Counted from the stretch's first letter, positions 22,417 to 33,866 are shown. The stretch is 64,000 bases of DNA from Mesostigma viride (GCA_009746045.1 RPFO01000076.1:3813920-3877919); one strand, 5' to 3'. Numbers and translations: made by a program. Notes: generated from the sequence alone by a model not told the origin.

Positions 22417-24755
22417 ATGTCGTCTGCCATGGCGGAGGAAGTCGGTAATGGCTGCCCTGCCGCGGTAGAGAACCTGGAGGAAGTAAAGATCGAAGAAAAA
22501 GCTAAGGAAACTAGCGCTGTGGAAGGGGGGGTGTTGGGCGACAACTCCAGACTTCGAAAGAGTTTTGTTCCGTGCCGGGGGGCTGTCGCTGGGTTGGAGC
22601 GCATGGCGCAGGATGCTAGGTCAGCCTCGGGGAGTGGCCTTATTAGCTCGGCCCCCGTGTTCAGCAAATGCCTAGTAAAGTATGGTGGCCACTTAGGGGT
22701 GCGTAGAATGGCTATGAATGCGGTGGCATCGAAGATGACGGCAAACAAAGGTGCCGTCATCAACGTCATTGACGTCGGTGGGGGGACGCCTGCAGGCGTG
22801 AGGCGACAGAATGGTGAGAATCAGCTGTACTTGCTGGATGCCACTATGCTGACAGAGTATACCAGCTTCTCCGAGGCGATTCATCTCGACGTGCGCAAGG
22901 GGCAGGTAACCGGAAAGCCGGGATATCCCGACATCTTCGTCGCCTGCGAAACTGGGAACGACACATTCGCAATCGGAGACTTGGTCACGTTTGATGGCCA
23001 GGCAGCTGTCGCTGACATGGCTTCTGCAATGGAGCTTGACGTGGCGACATTCTCCTCGGCCCTAATCGCTGGCCTGGTCCGTACGGGGGGTAAGAATGAT
23101 AGAGAGGAGCAGTGGTTCTGCCTGGTAATGCCCCTTTTGAGCGATTCGCAGGGGTTTTACTCGCTGCCGTCCACATCACCGGGGAAGCAGTTTCCGGCAA
23201 TGTGGTGTAAGCCGCGGTTGCTGGCAGTGGATCTGGGCGCCCATGGGGCAATTCGAGAAACTTCTCTGGTGGCCCAAGCTGTGGAAGCCGCCGCGGGAAT
23301 ATTCTATGACCCAAACTCTGCCATCAATGCATTAAAAACTACCTGCACGCAAGAGAAAGGCTGGAGTGTAAGTCTTGCACGAATGCTTTCCTCTTTGATA
23401 TAAGTGCCTTTTCCGTGGATAGATTGGGCTCTTTTTATAATAAATAAATAAACACATGGTAAAATGTCCTTGGGTTGTTTTGTCCTGTATGCACCTCCTT
23501 GCCCAACATCCAGGCTGTCGGCTACAAGGTGCCAGCGTCTACACCCCCTGCCACACTCCCAGCGCCGCCGCCAAGCACACCACTTCCTGCCTCACTCCCC
23601 TCGGTGCCCCTGCTATGTGCACCCCCTGCCGTATCTTCAAGGGCAGCTGAAGGGACTCAGGACGACGACATGACACCGCACAACAGCAGCGGGGATGGCG
23701 GTGACAACAGGTCAGACAAGTCTTACGGCTCGCCACCCGAGAAGAAGGGGAGGGTCAAGCAGGAGCATGCACCAGTGAAGCGCGAGAAGCATGTTCGCAC
23801 TTGCACCAATGCATCTAAGCATGCCATTCCACCTGTGGTTGCTGATGCTGCCATTCCCATGGTGACTGCTGGTGATGCCGACTTATCCGACTTGCGCTCG
23901 TCTCTGGATGAGGTCAAGAAGGAGTATGATGGCTTGAGGGAGGCAATGGCCGAGGCTCAAACCGATATCAAAAGCATCCTCGGGGGCGGTCGCACCAAGC
24001 CAAAGCGGGGGAGCCAGGCTGTCGAGTCGCTGCCCGCTCTGGCCAAGAAGCTTGGCTTAGCTGAGGGGAGGCTGGCCAGGGTGGAGCAGGAGCACGCAGC
24101 TATAAATGCAAAGCTGGCCACACTTCAAGGCACAGCTGCAGCACCAGCAACGGTGGGGAGCAGGAAGAAAAAGGGGCAGGAGGTTGTTGCTGCGCAGCAG
24201 TCACCACCAAAAGTTGAGGCGCCCGCTACCCCTGACATGCGAAAGGAGGTCAAGGAGCTGCGGGAGCGGGTGGAGCGACTGGAGCGCGAGTACCGTACTC
24301 CGTTGGTGGTCCCTGGTACTCCAGCCAGTGACTCCAGTCACGGGCTGGAGCAGCAAGGGCATCATTATTCAACACGGTCGAGTCCCCAGAGGGTGCTGCA
24401 CTATGATGCAGCCATGGCTCAGCCCAGGGCTGTGACATATGTGGACGATCAGCGGGTGGTGTACACTGCTGCAGGAGGCGGATACCACAGGCAGGCAGCT
24501 CCCGTGACACTTCGCACGGCATTGGACCCTGAGGTTGAATACCACCGGCATGCACCTCCAGTGACAAGCCGCTCGACATACAGTAACAGTGGGCAGGGCA
24601 CTGCTTTCGTGCTAACCCCACCGGCAGGTCACCAGCAGTACTTCGACTCTGAATCAATCACGATGGTGCCTGTCACATCTCTCGCGCAGAACGTGGTGCA
24701 CTTGCAGCCCGCTTATCCAGCAGTGGAGTATTCCATGAAGAAGCAACGGCGCTAG
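22417..24755 (+). CDS. transposon-encoded 730-residue protein, unknown function
   Basis: Two exons: 22417-23367 and 23514-24755. The 146-bp intron (GGAGT|GTAAGT; CATCCAG|GCTGTC) is in phase 0 and contains stops. Exon 1 has an acidic start (EEVKIEEKAKE), then INVIDVGGGTPAGVRR, YLLDATML and HLDVRKGQ. A glycine loop after a hydrophobic strand, followed by Asp-bearing strands, could be a Rossmann-like nucleotide or methyl-donor fold, but no family is firmly recognised. Exon 2 is different: Pro-rich, a basic cluster (PPEKKGRVKQEH) that could be a nuclear signal, heptad-like helices (LRSSLDEVKKEYDGLREAM; ELRERVERLEREYRTP) and a Tyr/His-rich tail ending MKKQRR. It is divergent from the DUF7869 gene across the palindrome, so co-expression and a joint role in transposition are inferred. 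Confidence 0.75.
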
Positions 24756-25480
24756 ATTAGTAGCTTGGCTATCGATGCCATGCTTATCAAGGTCTATGAG
24801 GCATGGTGGGATGTCTTGTTAAGTGCTGCTCATTAAGGAGCACAGGTGAGCGATATGTTTGCAGGATGCTGTACATTGTCTTACACCATATGTTTTGTGG
24901 CTCATGTTTTCGCGCAGGCATTGATTATACATGTATCATGCATCAAGAATGGCATGACAACTAGGACTATGCATGTGCAAACTAAGAGTAAAGCTCACGG
25001 GCTCTTTCATCAAGATAGCCATGCATGGAATATGTGTGCCCACAGTCCATCATGGTTGGAAACCGGGTGTTGCAACTTGCCTTGTTCAAAACTCTCTTAA
25101 TAAAAGGCAACAATATAATTTGTGGTTGGTGATGTTTGGTGAGTTTCAAGAGTTTTGCCACAATGAAGTTGCTATTTTGCCATGTGCATGTGTCATGATT
25201 GTGAGGCGCTTTCTATGGTCCCTGATTATATAGCTGTCTCACTTAATACTTGCTTATCGCTACAAGATGAATTATGACAACACCAGTATGCATGACATGC
25301 TTGCTTGATTACATGTGATCGCAAGGCGCAATGGGGGGCAGGATTGCCTCATTAGTCCGGTGGCTGCGACAGTTTTCGTGTAGCGAATCTGGGCGCGAGC
25401 AGGGTCGGGGAGCCGAAAGAGGCGGCAAAACCTGTTTTTCAAGGGTCTGGAACACTAGACAACTGCATAGCAGCCTTAAA
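24756..25480. other. transposon 3' flank, no gene seen
   Basis: Sequence between the second transposon gene and the right subterminal repeats. Only short frames, none protein-like. It probably holds the 3' untranslated region of the 730-residue protein gene. Confidence 0.5.
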
Positions 25481-25489
25481 ATTTGTTCA

Positions 25490-25580
25490 AATGTAGTTCA
25501 ATGTAGTACATTATAGTAAAAATGTAGTACAAAGTAGTACAAACTAGTACAATGTAGTATTTTGTAGCATATACTAGTTC
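25490..25580. repeat. right subterminal GTAGTAC-type repeats
   Basis: GTAGTTC, GTAGTAC, TAGTAC and related words recur about eight times within 90 bases. One reads TAGTACATT, the complement of the AATGTACTA core in the palindrome. Clustered short words near an end are often transposase-binding sites; that role is inferred. Confidence 0.65.
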
Positions 25581-25685
25581 AACTACCTCCAGATGAGATC
25601 CAGGGGCCATGGGGACACTTTTTTTGCAGAACTGAACTTGAAACAAGCAAAAAAGAGGAAACTTGGAAAAACTCAAAATGTACTT

Positions 25686-25717
25686 GTGCTGGAGTACATT
25701 CTAAATGGCTGGTAGGG
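25686..25717 (-). repeat. right terminal inverted repeat
   Basis: Exact reverse complement of 16811-16842. Preceded by CAAAATGTACTT and followed by the second GGA of the target duplication, then the rest of E1 gag. Confidence 0.95.
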
Positions 25718-25720
25718 GGA

Positions 25721-28130
25721 GGACAAGGAGAAACGCGAGGAGCTGCTCCGCCGAGAGGCAGAGCGCATTCGGCAGGAGGCCCAGCTCCGCAGAGAGCTGG
25801 AGCAACAGCGCGAGCTGGAGGCTCAGCGCGAGGCTCAGCTGCGGGCAGAGACTGAGATGGACAGGACAGCCCGGGTGCTCGCGGAGCGGCAGCAGGAGCG
25901 GGATCGCGTGGCCAGGGCAGGTCTGCGCGCGGGGCCGACAGGTGCGCGAGAGACGCCCCCATACGTCCTCCGCAAGAAGAACGAGCTTTACACCTTTGCG
26001 CACAGGCGCACAGCGCGCTCCTTTAGGCGAATGGCTGGAGATGTGCTGCAGGAGACCGACTCGTCGGTGGAGATGCAGCCAGGAGCGCGGGGAGAGGAGC
26101 TGGTTTTGATGGACCCGGCCATGGTGGAGGCAGAGCGTCTGGCCAAGATAGAGTACGCCAGGCATTGCCAGCGGAAGGCCAAGAGGGCAATGGTGCGGTC
26201 CATGGCGGAGAACAGTTTGGCTAGGGAGCGCGCAGCCAGGGAGGCGCAGCATCGGGAGATGAAGCGACTTCGTGCGAAGGCGCACGACGCCGCGGAGAAG
26301 ACCCGGCGTCACCAGGCGCGGCTGGACGCAGCCTTGAAGAGGTCGGAGGCGACACTGGCAACGATGGTGGGCCCGGCGAGGCGTGAGCAGGAGACCCGGC
26401 TGGCGAGGAAGAGCCGGCGTAATGCGCGTGCCCTAGACAGGCGCATGCGCAAGGAGGAGCGGGCTCTGCGCAGGTATCAGGAGGCGGCCAGGACCTGGGC
26501 TCTGCAGGGAGAATTCGGAGACGCAATCCGGTTTGAGCGTGGTCTGGCGCCACATGAGCCGCTGCCTGAGGAGGCTGTATTGGACTTCATGCGTACCCCA
26601 CAGCCAGCAAGGGCCCAGCGAGGAACGGCCTTGTTAAACGCGCGTGAGCATGTTCGCGCTGGCGCAGACACACCCTACCCCCCACCCCCCACACCCACAC
26701 ACACCATGCAGACCGACACGGACCTGGAGCTGGACCGCATCGCTGCACTACTCCACCAGGAGCTGGATGCAGCGGAGGCCAACCCGACCAAGCGGGCGCG
26801 GGCAGCAGAGGCAGTAGAGCACCTGCTGAAGGCCGCCAAGCGGGTCCGCCAAGGAAAGTGGCAGGAGGGGTGTGGACCATCGTCTACGCCCCAGCGGTCG
26901 CATCCAGAGGAGGATGGTGACGAGGGGAAGGACGGGGGAGCACCAGGGGGAGGGGCACCAGCAAGCACCGGGGGTATGGCGGGCGGCAGCAACGCTGGAG
27001 CGGCAACCCAGCAGCAGCAGCAGCCACAGCATCCGCAGCAGCAGCAGCAGCAGCGGCAGCAGCAGCAACAGCAACCGCAGCAGCAGCAGCAGCAGCAACC
27101 TCATCCACAAGCGACTGTCGCTGTACCACAGCGACCCAGGTTTGATGCATCCCGCAGGGAAGATAGGATTACCTTCCCAGGTCTAGCTGAGGGATATGTG
27201 CAGGAGGACGCACTTGAGTTTCTTTTCAAGATAGAACATTCTTGGTCCCATGATAACATCCGTGATTGGTTTCCTGCTCTCAGGGTGTCTAACACAATCC
27301 ACCAATCTGCACCTAGCATCAAACAAATGGTTCAGATGTATGAGAGGAGGGCCAGCACACCTGGGGCAGAGGAGGTGCAAATCTTCACAGAATTCATAGC
27401 AGACCTAAAAGGGCTGTTGACCAAGGGGGAACACCTGCAGGCTCTCAAGGGGTTCACTGGTTGGCCTCGTACAAAGTCAACAAGTCTGACTACGTACGTG
27501 ATAACAAACAGTTTGTCCTGTACATAGACAGGGACGAGGAGTTGAAGAAACTCAACTCTAAGTACCTGATCCATCAGTGGCTCACCAAAGCTGAGCTGGA
27601 CAAGAACACCAATGCAGTTCTGCTGGCTGGCCTTAAAGACAAGTGGGATGATTTTAGGGGGGCCATGTTGTTCATTCAGCAGAGCCTAGAACCCTTCTCA
27701 ACTGTCAAGGAACCCAAGGTTAACAAGGTCCAAGGGGGGGTGGTCAGGACGGTGCAGGTCCTAGCAGGAAGAAGCTCATCAAGGAGGTGGTAGCTCAGGT
27801 CAAGGCGGTGTTCAAGGGTCCCCAGCAAGGTAAGAAGGCAGGGGGATCATCCAAGCAGCAGGGGAAATCAGACAAGGGGGGAAAGGGGAACCCAGGCAGT
27901 AAGGCTGGGTCCTCCCAGGGGCCTAGTCAGAAAGGTAAGCCTCATGACTCCACCCTGTATTGCACCAGGTGCTCATGCAAGGGGCATGAGAGGGATGATT
28001 GCTGGAAGGGCAAACCCGAACTTGGATCTGATGTGGATGTATGCCCAGGTTGCTGGGAGCCCCGCCACCCGTTACCTGCAGGGGGACGCTGCAACAAGCC
28101 CAGGAAGGGAGCCTCAACGGGGCGCCCCAA
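25721..28130 (+). pseudogene. E1 gag, 3' part with zinc knuckles
   Basis: Continues gag after the transposon. First a long charged helix (EEMLLR-like Glu/Arg repeats, for example ERIRQEAQLRRELEQQRE), then a Gln-rich tract encoded by CAG repeats (27010-27100), a capsid-like region (TFPGLAEGYVQEDALEFLFK; FPALRVSNTIHQSAPSIKQM) and, after shifts near 27470 and 27740, LKDKWDDFRGAMLFIQQ. A basic Gly/Lys/Ser stretch precedes a CCHC knuckle, YCTRCSCKGHERDDCW (C-x2-C-x4-H-x4-C), and a second, irregular one, CPGCWEPRHPLPAGGRC. It would package element RNA. No protease follows the knuckles, unlike standard copia elements. Confidence 0.8.
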
Positions 28131-29130
28131 CAAACAAGCCAGCACTCAGGACGACTGTAAGTCTCCTGTACCCTGGTTTCTCAATGGCCGTGTACCTTCC
28201 ATTTGCTCTGTGTTGCCTGACAGTGAGGAAGTGGATTGGGACCTGGCTTATGACATGACGCTAGCACAGGTGGCCCAAGATCCCACTATAGCCTCCTTAG
28301 ACGCAGCAGCAGATAAGGTTATATCCTATGCCAGGTTAGCCCAACAGCTACACAAGGCAATGGGGCATGAGGCAGTGGCAGAAAGGCTGGCTAATAAAAT
28401 TGATGGCCGTGACCTGGAACAGATGTGCAGGCATGTCAGGAAGCACTGTGAAGCGTGCCAACTGCATGCACCTAAACCCAAGAGATGGCATGTGGCCACC
28501 CCACCACTGGCTAGAGGAAAGCTAGTAGGGGATGTGATACACCTGGTGAAGGACACGGTGTATTACTTGGTCATAAAAGATGCCTGGTCTAGGTTTGTGG
28601 TGATAGAACCTTGCCAGGCATGGCCAATGAACAACTGCACAGAGCCCTGCTGATTGCACTAGCACGGTATCATCCTCAGGAAAAATTAATGCTGGATCAG
28701 CAGTTCACGTGGATACAAGATTATCCTGATCTGCCCAAGATAGACATTGCTGGGGCTCAAGATCATGAACGCCAGGGGATGATTGAACGTACCATGCGTG
28801 CTATCAGGGACCTCATAAAGAAAAATGAGTCCAGGACAGCAGAGTCTGGGAGCTATGCTGATAGGACAGCGTGGGCAGCTGAAGTGTGCAGAACTCTGAA
28901 CACCAAGCCCCTCATGTCTTCTCCTTTTGGTGAAATCACACCAATTGGCCTGCAATCAGGTAGCTACTCTCAGGAGGTACTAGACCACTACAACACGCAG
29001 AGGCAACACTTGGCCAAGTTGCTGGCAAAAAAGGATAAGAGTAATGCCAGGCCTGTGTTTGAAGTGGGGGATCAGGTACTCTACTATAGGGAGGGGAAGG
29101 GAACAAAGCCCACTCTGGTAGATGGCATGG
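28131..29130 (+). pseudogene. E1 integrase
   Basis: The zinc-binding region reads LHKAMGHEAVAERL then KHCEACQLH (H-x3-H and C-x2-C). The core has GDVIHLVKD and VIKDAWSRF, then, after a shift near 28610, LMLDQQFTW as second Asp and RQGMIERTMRAI as Glu. A C-terminal segment follows (FEVGDQVLYYREGKG). A further shift near 29130 leads to the next frame. Homology with E2 integrase is visible in the DxQF and QGxIER boxes. Confidence 0.75.
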
Positions 29131-30060
29131 TCCAGCTGAAATCATCAGGTTCTCAGAAACAGGGGACACGGTGACTATTCAGCATCACAGAGAGCGAATG
29201 GTTGGCAAGCATAGACTGAAGCTTTATTACCCTCCTTTGGCAGACGTGTCAGGGGTAGAATTCTTGGACATGGATTCAGAGCCTCAGTCTGGTGGGTTGG
29301 TCTCACCCAGTGAATTGGCTAGGGACATAGCTGATGCAAGCAACACAACCATAGACGCTCCTGTGTTCCTCAGTGGTGCAGCCCCACCACAGCCCACTGG
29401 TCCAACTGGGCAGGAGGAACGTGCACTGGATGAGCAGCAGGTCGCTCCTCCCTCATCTCAGGAACAGCCACACGAAGCAGCAGATCCTGTTGTCCCCAGG
29501 AATAAATTTGCTGAGGCTCTAAAAGCTCTACATAGAGCACACACTGCCAAGGCACAAATGGCAGCAGGTGCAGCACAAGTCAATGCTGTGGGTGAATCTA
29601 ACCAGGATCCCAGTATTCTGGCAGTAGACACACAGGCACAGGTGAGCATCATCAGTGCACAAGCTGTATCTGGCCTAAGTCTGCAACGCTCGCCCTGGGC
29701 TAGAGTGTCAGATTTTTCAGGCAAAACAAAAATGGCAGTCAAAGGCCAAGTGCTAATTCCCATTCTGGGTGTGCCCACTCCCTTCCAGGTAGTAGAGGGC
29801 TACAAGGGGAATGCACTGCTGGGGGAACCATTTGTCTCATACCCTGGAGTTGTCATCTCAGCTGGGAGGTTGAGCGTGACTGGGGTGGGGCAGGTCACCC
29901 TGGACCATTTCAAAATTCCTTTAACACAGATCAGTGATGGCCTGGAAGCAGCCATCAATGCTGTCAACATAAAATACCTCCCAGGTCAGGAACCCTGTGT
30001 TGATTCCCTCATTCATTCTCAGAAGCTACACCCCTCTGCGTTTGGGCTTGGTAGATGGGA
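29131..30060 (+). pseudogene. E1 aspartic-protease-like domain, after integrase
   Basis: The frame from about 29131 first finishes the integrase tail (HHRERMVGKHRLKLYYP), then a Pro/Gln-rich linker. At 29627 it reads ILAVDTQAQVSIIS, a retropepsin-like active-site strand with DTQ where DTG is usual. About 60 residues later comes NALLGEPFVSYPGVVI, matching the closing hydrophobic-LG-x-x-F/L strand. The same pair occurs after integrase in E2, so the position is not a rearrangement of one copy. Catalytic competence is uncertain because the glycine is replaced. Confidence 0.65.
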
Positions 30061-31080
30061 CATTGCGTCCATGTCTCCCTTGTCCTATGATGATGTGGTC
30101 AAAGACTGTCAAACGCAGATTGGTTTTCTGAAATGGATGGAAGCCTTTAACAGGGCTAGAGAGGAATGGGTTTGTCCTGATCCACGTAGTAAGTCCCAGG
30201 TACCACCTGTAACACCGATTGAGGCACTGCCACAAGGGGCCAGAAAGCTCAGACTGAAGTTTGTCTGCAAGCATAAACCCCAGGCAGATGGGACACCTCC
30301 CATTTTTCATGCCAGACCTTGTGTCACGGAGTTCAGGGGCTCCACTGAGCTAACAGAGGCTGAACTGTATACCCCTGGTATTCAGCAGACGTCTCTTAAG
30401 GTCCTGTTGGCCACTTTCCTTCACCATCTGAATGCTGGTAAGGACTACGTGTGTAAAGCCACTGACATTAAGCGTGCCTTCCTTAAAGGCAACCCTGACA
30501 TAGCCAAAAGGTGTGGAGGGGTCAAGTCTATGTGGTCAACACTCCCAAAGTCTGGGCTGGGGACATCAAGGAACCTCATCTAAGGCCTAACTTGGGGGTA
30601 GAAGGGCTTCAGTCAGCACCTAAAATTTTTAGGCTGTCTGCCCAAGAGGTCTTCCTGAAGCTGGGGGCCCAGTATGATGATATTGACCCTTGTTTCTTCA
30701 CCATCCCTCATCCTGCTGGTATGATGATGTTTGTGTGGCATGGGGATGATCAGCTCATTACTGGTCCCAGGGCAGCTGTGGAGGATTTCATTGCTCAAGT
30801 GTCTGCTAGCTTTGAATTAGGCAAGCAGCTGGAGCTGGGGAAAGATCCTGTCAAGTTCTGTGGCATCATTCTGAACCTGTTTAAGGAGCAGAAGGAGTGG
30901 GTGTGTTCTCTCAAAGCTCCCCTGAGTATGTCATGTCTTGCAAAGATGTTCTTCCCTCTGACATCACTCCTGATCTCTGTCCCACTATTAGGGGTAAGCT
31001 AGGTTGGCTGTGTGCCACTTGTGCTCCTCACCTGGCGTGGTCAGCAGAGTGGATGATGATGTCCTCATGGAGGTAGGGTC
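30061..31080 (+). pseudogene. E1 reverse transcriptase (RVT_2 type)
   Basis: Copia-type RT: RKLRLKFVCKHK and ARPCVTEFRG (fingers), ELYTPGIQQTSLKVLLATF, then KATDIKRAFLKGN with the first catalytic Asp near 30463. After a shift near 30505, LGVEGLQSAPKIF leads to FVWHGDDQLITG at 30739-30750, where HGDD replaces the usual YVDD. The thumb continues after another shift near 30910 (SCKDVLPSDITPDLCPTIRG). Confidence 0.8.
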
Positions 31081-31650
31081 TAGGGCTATTAAACAGGTGT
31101 TGCATGATGGCCCTCCCCTTATTCTTCATGCTTGGATCTGTTCCAACCCATCCACATCACATGCATGATGGACAGTTCCATGGAGTCACGGGTAGTCACT
31201 AAGGTACAAGCCAGAGAGGCAGGTCTCTTTATGTTGTCTAACCCCACTGGCAAGCAATCTTTGGTTTCCTGGTTCAGCAGACTCCACAAGCGCAAGGCAG
31301 TCAGCAGCAATGTAGCAGAATGCCGTGCTGTGGTATCAGCTGTGTTGCATGCCAGGTACTTGAACCATCTGCTGGTGTGGTTGCAGCATCAGGCTGGTAG
31401 TTATGCTGGTGTCAAATCCCATCTGCTGACTGACAGTCAATCCCTTCTCTCTTTCCTGGACAACCCCTTGGCTGTGCACACCGATTTGGACTGGATTGTC
31501 CTCAAGCAGGAGTGTACCTATCTGGAGTCCAAGACTCACATCCGAGACCCTGACAATGCAGCAGATGCACTCACAAAAGTGCCACAGGCTGCAGGGCCTC
31601 AGTACAGAGTCCTATACACGCTGATGAACCCATATAACGGCAGAGGGTGA
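31081..31650 (+). pseudogene. E1 RNase H
   Basis: Copia-type RNase H: CMMDSSMESRVV (first Asp), SWFSRLHKRKAVSSNVAECRA (Glu), LLTDSQSLLSFL (second Asp), and the end IRDPDNAADALTKVPQ. The stop is at 31648-31650. It removes the RNA strand during replication of the element. The segment from 31132 is open throughout. Confidence 0.85.
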
Positions 31651-32025
31651 AGTGCCTCAGCCTAGGGATCTTAGCACCAGATAGGAGGGTGGTCATGGGG
31701 TGGCAGGGTCTGAAGTGTCCCACCCGTAAGACTCTCTTTGCGTCATTAAAGCTTGAGGTCAGAAGGGTCCTCCTTTATTGATGGCTTGTTCTTTGTCAAT
31801 AAAACGTGTGGTCATATTTTTCTGACAATGGTTTTCCTAACACAGGCACCCAACCAGTGGGGATGTTGTATCCAACACGGAGGAGCTATGGGCGCTTTTA
31901 TAAATGCATCTCTTTCAGTGTCCTGGTTGTCCCTGTGGGGAACCTTGCTTATCAGTAGTGGTTGGCATATGAGTGGGTTGTGGGAAGAGTCTTCCCCTCA
32001 CTCCCCAAAGAAAAGTAATAATGGG
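31651..32025 (+). other. E1 3' untranslated region and polypurine tract
   Basis: Noncoding stretch between RNase H and the 3' LTR. The last bases, CCCCAAAGAAAAGTAATAATGGG, hold the likely polypurine tract (AAAGAAAAG), also present next to the 3' LTR of E2. Confidence 0.6.
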
Positions 32026-32546
32026 AGTTATTCTAGGGCTTCAGGCCTAGACTATCAGTACACGTGGCGTTGTCCCCGTCTCCCAAGTGGGATACGGACA
32101 TGGACGGTAGTGTAGTACACTGGACATATCTCTACTAGGATTTAGATCCGCACGTGCCATGATGGGCACGTGGGTGCTAGATATTAGCACTGAGATATGT
32201 AGTGCACACGCACGTGGGTATTCACGTGGTAGGGTTTATGAGCTGTGATGCAGACCACAAGGTGGCTGCAGTGCTAGTCCTGTACGGAGGTCCTAGGGGA
32301 GGTCCAGGATCGTCCACGTAGTGCTGTTAGGCAGTCGTTGCCTGCGGGCATCGTATCAGTCCTAGCTGGAGTAGATCTAGCTGGACGGAGCCAGCACCTC
32401 ATTGGTTAGCACTAGTACAGGATAGCTAGGTTACCCTAACCTACGTGCCCATGCAATCCAGCTTGGCAAGCTTGCATGGGTTGATATTATGCCAGCCATT
32501 GCATAATCCAACACACGTTCGCATCCATTGCACGAGTGCCATAACT
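32026..32546 (+). repeat. E1 3' LTR
   Basis: 521 bases matching 15909-16429 at all but two positions. The right flank AGGTC at 32547-32551 is the second copy of the target duplication. Confidence 0.95.
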
Positions 32547-32551
32547 AGGTC

Positions 32552-32973
32552 GGGCTTAAGGAAAACTTTCTTTCGTTGTCATGCCACCATTCAAGCTCCG
32601 TGGTTACATGCACGACAGTGTAAGGCCCCTTCAAGAGCCCATTTCTGCGATCATAGACCGATAGTGCGCCACCGGCAGTGGTAGAGAAATTTCATGAGTT
32701 TCTTGGAACACCTATAGGCTTAATGACGGCTAGGCAAACGAGCTACTATCTCGCCCCGCGGCTAATCTATGAAACGTAAGTGTGCCACCTTTCCTGTGCG
32801 CAAGTGTGGGGATCTCAGCGGGTCATTCGTTGTCACGTTTACGAAGCGTCTACCCATGTGTTCCATGGCAAACGTGGTGTGCCTGGCATACGCAATGTGC
32901 TCTGAGCATGGGTGTGTTCGGCATTGGTCTCGGCTGCAGGTTGTCAGGCCCTGGGTCGCGATGCACGGAGCAC

Positions 32974-33036
<63 letters not shown>

Positions 33037-33866
33037 CTCTTTGCGTCCGTAGCCAGTGTTGCCGCTTTAGTTCTGATGTATGACTTGCATCACAGCACTT
33101 TGATATCAACACGGCTCACAATACCAGATTACTAGCAACACTGGTTACAAGTTGCAAACTGCATTAATTAATTTTTTTAAAAAATGTACAGGCGTCTCAA
33201 AATATACCACACTTCCTACAAAGATTGTCACGTGCCCTATAGCAGTGTAGTGGTGGTGACGTATGCAAGCATCATGGATGTAACATAAAACATTTTCACA
33301 GCCGTGATTGTGTGGTGATGACTGAATCTAATTAATTAATTAATTAATTAGGAACATAACTCCGTTGGGAGTACATGTAGCACATATCCCTGAGAAGGGG
33401 CATATGGCTTTTAATACATTCTGGGCTACTTCCTGCAAGGGTGGGAATGTAAGCTACCCGTGCTCTAGGTGCACCAGGCACCGGCACCCTCATGATCTAT
33501 CACGCTATGCCCAGCTAAGGGGGAGCATGTCATGTGGGGGAAGATCATCATGGCTATACAAGAGCTAGGGCATGGCTTCTCAACATGCAGAGAGCATCTC
33601 TCTGCATAGGCATAGCATGGCTAAATTCTTAATGCAAAATCCATGGGGCCGGTCCCATTATGTATAGGCATGGCTTGGCTAAATGCTGAAGGCGTCATCC
33701 ATGGGGGCCATTATGGGCGCACATGCGCGTGGGCCACATGCTAGGCTACTAAGCCTGACTAATCTACACTACTGGTACATATTCCCTAGTCTAGGTGGCA
33801 GGAGGGGCCCGGCCTGCCTGGCAGGGCTTGTGGTCAACGTGGATGACCGCCCCCCTCCAGTATACA
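32552..33866. other. no gene seen; simple repeats
   Basis: Contains (GT)30 at 32975-33035, a TTAA-type tract at 33329-33350 followed by ACTCCGTTGGGAGTACATG, a block that recurs at about 38988 and in weaker form near 3070 and 50340, and an imperfect pair of roughly 55-bp units at 33607-33664 and 33665-33718 (AGGCATRGCWTGGCTAAAT). No protein-like frame. Confidence 0.6.

Larger units (their letters stand above)
16811..25717. mobile_element. 8.9-kb DNA transposon with divergent two-gene cargo
   Basis: Ends are 32-bp inverted repeats, identical over that length, beginning CCCTACCAGCCATTTAGAAT (16811-16842 and the complement of 25686-25717). The flanks carry a 3-bp duplication, GGA, at 16808-16810 and 25718-25720. 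The host gag frame is restored by precise removal. Inside are a 173-bp tandem array next to the left end, a minus-strand spliced gene, a central palindrome, a plus-strand spliced gene and short TAGTAC-type repeats at the right end. A 3-bp duplication and subterminal repeats recall CACTA elements, but the ends are not CACTA and no CACTA transposase is seen. Both genes look intact, so this may be an autonomous copy. Confidence 0.93.
15909..32546 (+). mobile_element. copia-like LTR retrotransposon E1, interrupted
   Basis: A plus-strand element with LTRs at 15909-16429 and 32026-32546, flanked by the 5-bp duplication AGGTC (15904-15908 and 32547-32551). The LTRs differ at two of 521 positions, so insertion was recent. 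Without the nested DNA transposon the element is about 7.7 kb. Order: gag, zinc knuckles, integrase, protease-like domain, reverse transcriptase, RNase H. At least six frameshifts lie in the coding part (near 27470, 27740, 28610, 29130, 30505 and 30910), so this copy cannot make its proteins as read. Confidence 0.93.
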
